The notes under the pieces were generated by a model that saw nothing but the letters and a program-made list of their open reading frames with translations, searched no databases and was not told the origin of the DNA. Below, in pieces: positions 6,162 through 8,792 of a stretch of 8,792 nt of DNA (positions are counted from its first letter, which is position 1; the number at the start of each line of letters is the position of its first letter). Made by a program: the position numbers and the translations under genes. Source of the stretch: Bacteroidota bacterium (GTDB lineage: Bacteria; Bacteroidota; Bacteroidia; Flavobacteriales_D; Crocinitomicaceae). The stretch lies in assembly GCA_016866415.1 (NCBI GenBank), contig VGML01000084.1:1-8792 (forward strand), read 5' to 3'.

Positions 6162-6791
6162 TTAAATTTTCGATTTTATGAAGTTTATGAGCACTGGTAA
6201 AATAGAAATAAAAATAATCCCTAAACAAACAATGTCTATGTGTTCACGGATCCATTCTACTTCTCCCAAGAGATAACCCGCTATCGTTAAGCTGAAAATC
6301 CAGAGAAAACCTCCAAGTAGATCAAATAGTAGAAATTTCCTGTAATCCATCTTGCCAATTCCAGCTGCAAATGGAGCAAAAGTTCTAATAAATGGAACAA
6401 ACCGCGCCATGATGATTGCTTTAACTCCATTTTTTTCAAAAAAAGCCTCCGTTTGAACCAAATACTTTTCATTGACGAGCTGTCGACCATTAAATTTTAC
6501 GGTGAATACACGCAATCCCACTTTTCTCCCAATCCAATAATTGCAATTATCACCAAGCACGGCTGCTATGAAAAGTAGAATTAAAAGAGCAGATAAATTT
6601 AATTCTCCTGATGCAGCGAAAAGTCCTGCAGTAAATAACAAGGAATCTCCAGGAAGAAAAGGCATTGCTACCAATCCAGTTTCTATGAAAATCACCAAAA
6701 ATAGAATAACATAAATGGCAGTTCCGTAATTTTGAAAAAACCATTGAAAATCTAAATTCAGAATGTGTTTGAAAATTTCGATTAATTCCAT
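6162..6791 (-). CDS. DedA-family (SNARE-associated/VTT) inner-membrane protein
   Basis: The 209 residues form a polytopic membrane protein with hydrophobic segments near 25-45, 50-60 (re-entrant), 66-80, 138-146, 153-175 and 186-205. DedA proteins are linked to membrane-potential upkeep and to undecaprenyl-phosphate or phospholipid translocation. Residues shown to be essential in E. coli YqjA have counterparts at similar positions: Glu37 (IETG), Asp49 (LPGDSLLF), and Arg130 and Arg136 (ARFVPFIRTFAPFAAG). The GDNCNYWIGRKVG loop is also typical. Its ATG shares one base with the stop of the rhodanese gene (TAATG), pointing to translational coupling. Single-polypeptide combinations of DedA and a rhodanese domain exist in Proteobacteria as far as I recall, which would make this neighbour pair meaningful. 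The exact transported substrate cannot be read from the sequence. Confidence 0.92.
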   Translation of the reverse strand: MELIEIFKHILNLDFQWFFQNYGTAIYVILFLVIFIETGLVAMPFLPGDSLLFTAGLFAASGELNLSALLILLFIAAVLGDNCNYWIGRKVGLRVFTVKFNGRQLVNEKYLVQTEAFFEKNGVKAIIMARFVPFIRTFAPFAAGIGKMDYRKFLLFDLLGGFLWIFSLTIAGYLLGEVEWIREHIDIVCLGIIFISILPVLINFIKSKI

Positions 6792-7105
6792 TAGTCTAGT
6801 TGTAAGGTATTGTCAATTTGATTCGCCCATTCTGTTATTCCTCCTTCAAGTACAATTAGATTTGTGATTTTATGTTCTGTTTCCAAGAAATTAACAATTG
6901 CTTCTGCTCGTTTTCCAGATTTACACATAATCACATGGTCCTTTTCAGAGTGAAGTTTTTCAATGTTCAGGGTTAATTCTGCCATCGGTATATTTCTAAA
7001 ACCAGCATTACAAGCTTCAAATTCATAAGGTTCACGAATGTCAACTACCTCAACTTCATTGTTGTCTAACCTTTTTTTACAGTCTAGGGGTGAAATAAAA
7101 CGCAT
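6791..7105 (-). CDS. Single-domain rhodanese (sulfurtransferase-like protein)
   Basis: With the start at 7105 the protein has 104 residues, the size of GlpE/PspE-type rhodaneses, which move sulfane sulfur via a persulfide on the active-site cysteine. That residue is Cys61 in the loop CKSGKR (61-66). The flanking family motifs are VDIREPYEFE (21-30) and LEGGITEWA (86-94). No signal peptide is seen, so it is probably cytoplasmic. The frame stays open up to 7204, but that longer form would overlap comEC by 56 bp and add 33 residues not belonging to the domain. The ATG at 7105 instead follows an exact -7 box by 9 bases and starts just before the domain, so I chose it. Its stop overlaps the dedA start by one base. 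The acceptor of the sulfur is unknown, and a role with DedA is inference. Confidence 0.9.
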   Translation of the reverse strand: MRFISPLDCKKRLDNNEVEVVDIREPYEFEACNAGFRNIPMAELTLNIEKLHSEKDHVIMCKSGKRAEAIVNFLETEHKITNLIVLEGGITEWANQIDNTLQLD

Positions 7106-7114
7106 AATCTTTGG

Positions 7115-7122
7115 CAAATATA
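7115..7122 (-). promoter_or_regulatory. Bacteroidota -7 promoter box for the rhodanese-dedA pair
   Basis: On the minus strand the sequence is TATATTTG, an exact TAnnTTTG match, lying in the 43-bp gap between the comEC stop and the rhodanese ATG. It ends 9 bases before the ATG, so the transcript would have almost no leader. A TTG at 7150-7152 is ~27 bp upstream, farther than the usual 17-23 bp, so the -33 element is weak. Confidence 0.45.
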
Positions 7123-7148
7123 AGATTTTGAATTTAGTATCTATTTTT

Positions 7149-8792
7149 TCAAGAGCACAAGGGTAAAATGATTGCTCCGTTATTAAGAGATTTAGAATTT
7201 TCAATCCAAGGCATAAAAAATGTATTTTTTGGGCTATTGTTCATCGATTTCTCAGAATGAACGAATTGAAATTTTTGATTATTAATATTCAAAATGAAAT
7301 CCGAATTTTCTTTAGTTACATTTATATTAAGATTTGAGATTAATAGATTCAATGTCTTATTCCTGATCGAATAATAGTGTATTTTACCAGGAAAACATTT
7401 TAAGTAACTTTCTGCTGTGAATTTAATTTTATCAAGGTTTTGAATATCATCATTATAAAGGCAAATGAGTTGGTTTTTACTCTTAATTATCAATGACAAT
7501 TTATTTTGATTCAAAACACAAATGTGACTTTCGTTCAATGAATTCCATCTGTAATAAATGACATATATTAGGGAAATTGAAAAAGCTAAAGCAGTGATTT
7601 TCCATATTAAGCGATTGGTTGTGATTTTTACAAGAAAGAAAATGAGAAAAGATATAATCGGAACAAGGATGAAAGGTAGGTTAAACCCATATGCGACGGC
7701 TCCGGGTAAATGCTCAACCCATTGAATAAAATAAAGCATTCCTGCAATTGAAATCATTAAAAGAAAACCAGTTAGTTTTCCTAATAATGGAATAAAGTGT
7801 AAGGCAAATAAGGCGATTCCAAGACCTAAGACCAATCCGGAAACGACCATTAAACCAATATTTGCGATTGCAAAGTAATTCGGGAATTGATGGAAATAGT
7901 AAAGTGTCAGTGGAACTGTCATACATTGCGCAGCAAAACCGACTGCTGTTCCTTGCCAGAAATATTTGATGAGTTTACTTTTCGGTTGATACCAATTTTC
8001 GATCGGACGATATAAGGTGTAAATTCCAACCATTGCGAGGTAAGAGAGTTGAAATCCAATGTCGAATAAAAACATCGGTTGAAAAAGCAAAAGCACAAAA
8101 GCAGAGAAGAATAAACTATTTATGTTGTTTTGCTCCTTTCCGAAAAATTGCGCCAACACCAAAATTGTAAACATGAAAATGGAACGGATAACGCTTGGGG
8201 AAAATCCGGTTAAAATGGAGTAAATCCACAACATAACAAGTATTGATAAAATGGCTTTTTTTCTTGAAATAAGTCGTGAAAAAAACTTGGCGACTTCCAT
8301 TAGAATTTGAAGAATTAATCCGATGTGTAAGCCCGAAACAGCCAAAACGTGCATCGCGCCAGTTGCAGAAAATGAATTTTTTGTTTCACTGTCAAGCATT
8401 GATTTATCTCCCAAAATAATGGCTTTGGCCACGGCAAGATTTTCGCCTTCCAAATGGCTTTCTAACATTTTATTGAAAGAAGTTTGAAGAGAATAAATGA
8501 ACTCTTGGAATAAATTTCGTTCGAAACAATCAAGTAATATGAAGCTATTTTCATCGATGAAACTCATCGTTCGAATTCCTTTCGTTTTCCAAAAAAGTTC
8601 CATGTCGAATTCACCGGGATTTCCTTTGTTTTCTATTGGAATAAGATCGGATTGAACCAACACGTAATCATTCACATCAAATACAGAACTAGTTTGGCAA
8701 TAAAAAACGATTCGTTCACTTTTTTTCTCCTTGTCATTAAGCAATGTTATTTCACCAATTCCTTTCGACCAGCCATCCTTTTTCGGTTGAAA
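7149..8792 (-). CDS. comEC: ComEC/Rec2-family DNA-uptake channel protein (5' end outside window)
   Basis: ComEC forms the inner-membrane channel through which single-stranded DNA enters during natural transformation. The frame is open to the right edge (upstream residues read KDGWSKGIGEITLLND), and the TTG at 8744 is an internal leucine codon, so the gene lacks its start here. Counting from that leucine, residues up to ~60 are the end of the N-terminal DUF4131 region, with the hallmark NPGEFDMELFWKTKGI. The competence domain follows, with LGDKSMLDSETKNSFSATG, then MHVLAVSGLHIG (131-142), GFSPSVIRS (180-188) and FQLSYLAMVG (231-240), within many hydrophobic helices up to ~400. The last ~130 residues are soluble, AT-rich in coding and not recognised. 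They contain no HxHxDH motif, so the metallo-beta-lactamase domain of Bacillus-type ComEC is absent, as seen in other Bacteroidota. It is the first of the minus-strand genes visible here. Confidence 0.9.
   Translation of the reverse strand, partial: FQPKKDGWSKGIGEITLLNDKEKKSERIVFYCQTSSVFDVNDYVLVQSDLIPIENKGNPGEFDMELFWKTKGIRTMSFIDENSFILLDCFERNLFQEFIYSLQTSFNKMLESHLEGENLAVAKAIILGDKSMLDSETKNSFSATGAMHVLAVSGLHIGLILQILMEVAKFFSRLISRKKAILSILVMLWIYSILTGFSPSVIRSIFMFTILVLAQFFGKEQNNINSLFFSAFVLLLFQPMFLFDIGFQLSYLAMVGIYTLYRPIENWYQPKSKLIKYFWQGTAVGFAAQCMTVPLTLYYFHQFPNYFAIANIGLMVVSGLVLGLGIALFALHFIPLLGKLTGFLLMISIAGMLYFIQWVEHLPGAVAYGFNLPFILVPIISFLIFFLVKITTNRLIWKITALAFSISLIYVIYYRWNSLNESHICVLNQNKLSLIIKSKNQLICLYNDDIQNLDKIKFTAESYLKCFPGKIHYYSIRNKTLNLLISNLNINVTKENSDFILNINNQKFQFVHSEKSMNNSPKNTFFMPWIENSKSLNNGAIILPLCS

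Noticed and set aside
7106..7204. 33-residue N-terminal extension of the rhodanese
   Set aside because: It overlaps comEC by 56 bp, adds nothing to the domain, and contains the promoter box; Met at 7105 is the better start.
8742..8744. TTG as start of comEC
   Set aside because: The frame stays open to position 8792 and the visible N-terminal region begins inside the DUF4131 domain, so the true start lies outside the window.
1..8792. Mobile elements, CRISPR array, tRNA/rRNA genes, toxin-antitoxin or defence genes
   Set aside because: None seen on either strand: no spaced direct repeats, no transposase or integrase motifs, no tRNA cloverleaf; all long frames are assigned to ordinary genes.

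Overview
The window looks like a chromosomal housekeeping segment from a member of the Bacteroidota, most likely a Flavobacteriales relative. The basis is threefold: AT-rich intergenic DNA, absence of Shine-Dalgarno sequences before almost every start, and three exact TAnnTTTG promoter boxes (the Bacteroidota sigma-A -7 element) placed just upstream of genes. The protein flavours (a TonB-like energy transducer, a 392-residue FadA-type thiolase and a ComEC without a visible nuclease-like domain) agree. Genus-level placement is not possible from sight alone.

Left part, plus strand: the 3' end of a TonB-like protein gene enters from the left edge (1-674). An XRE-family regulator with a LexA-like S24 domain follows (747-1553) and has its own promoter. 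Then comes the classical translation cluster thrS-infC-rpmI-rplT (1614-4861), led by a promoter 22 bp before thrS and closed by a strong intrinsic terminator (4884-4913). The cluster makes threonyl-tRNA synthetase, initiation factor IF3 and ribosomal proteins L35 and L20. The two spacers around rpmI (4112-4227 and 4426-4513) contain inverted repeats that could be leader-type control elements; L20 is a known autogenous repressor in other phyla.

Right part, minus strand, convergent with the first: comEC (enters from the right edge, 5' end missing), a single-domain rhodanese, a DedA-family membrane protein and a 3-ketoacyl-CoA thiolase. The rhodanese stop and the dedA start overlap by one base, so these two are probably translationally coupled. 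A consensus promoter box lies between comEC and the rhodanese gene and argues for a rhodanese start at 7105.

No mobile element, CRISPR array, tRNA, rRNA or recognisable defence island is visible. I do not see a clear new system. The points most worth a second look are the possible RNA switches in the rpmI-rplT region, the S24 regulator that keeps a LexA-type self-cleavage dyad, and the rhodanese-DedA pair.
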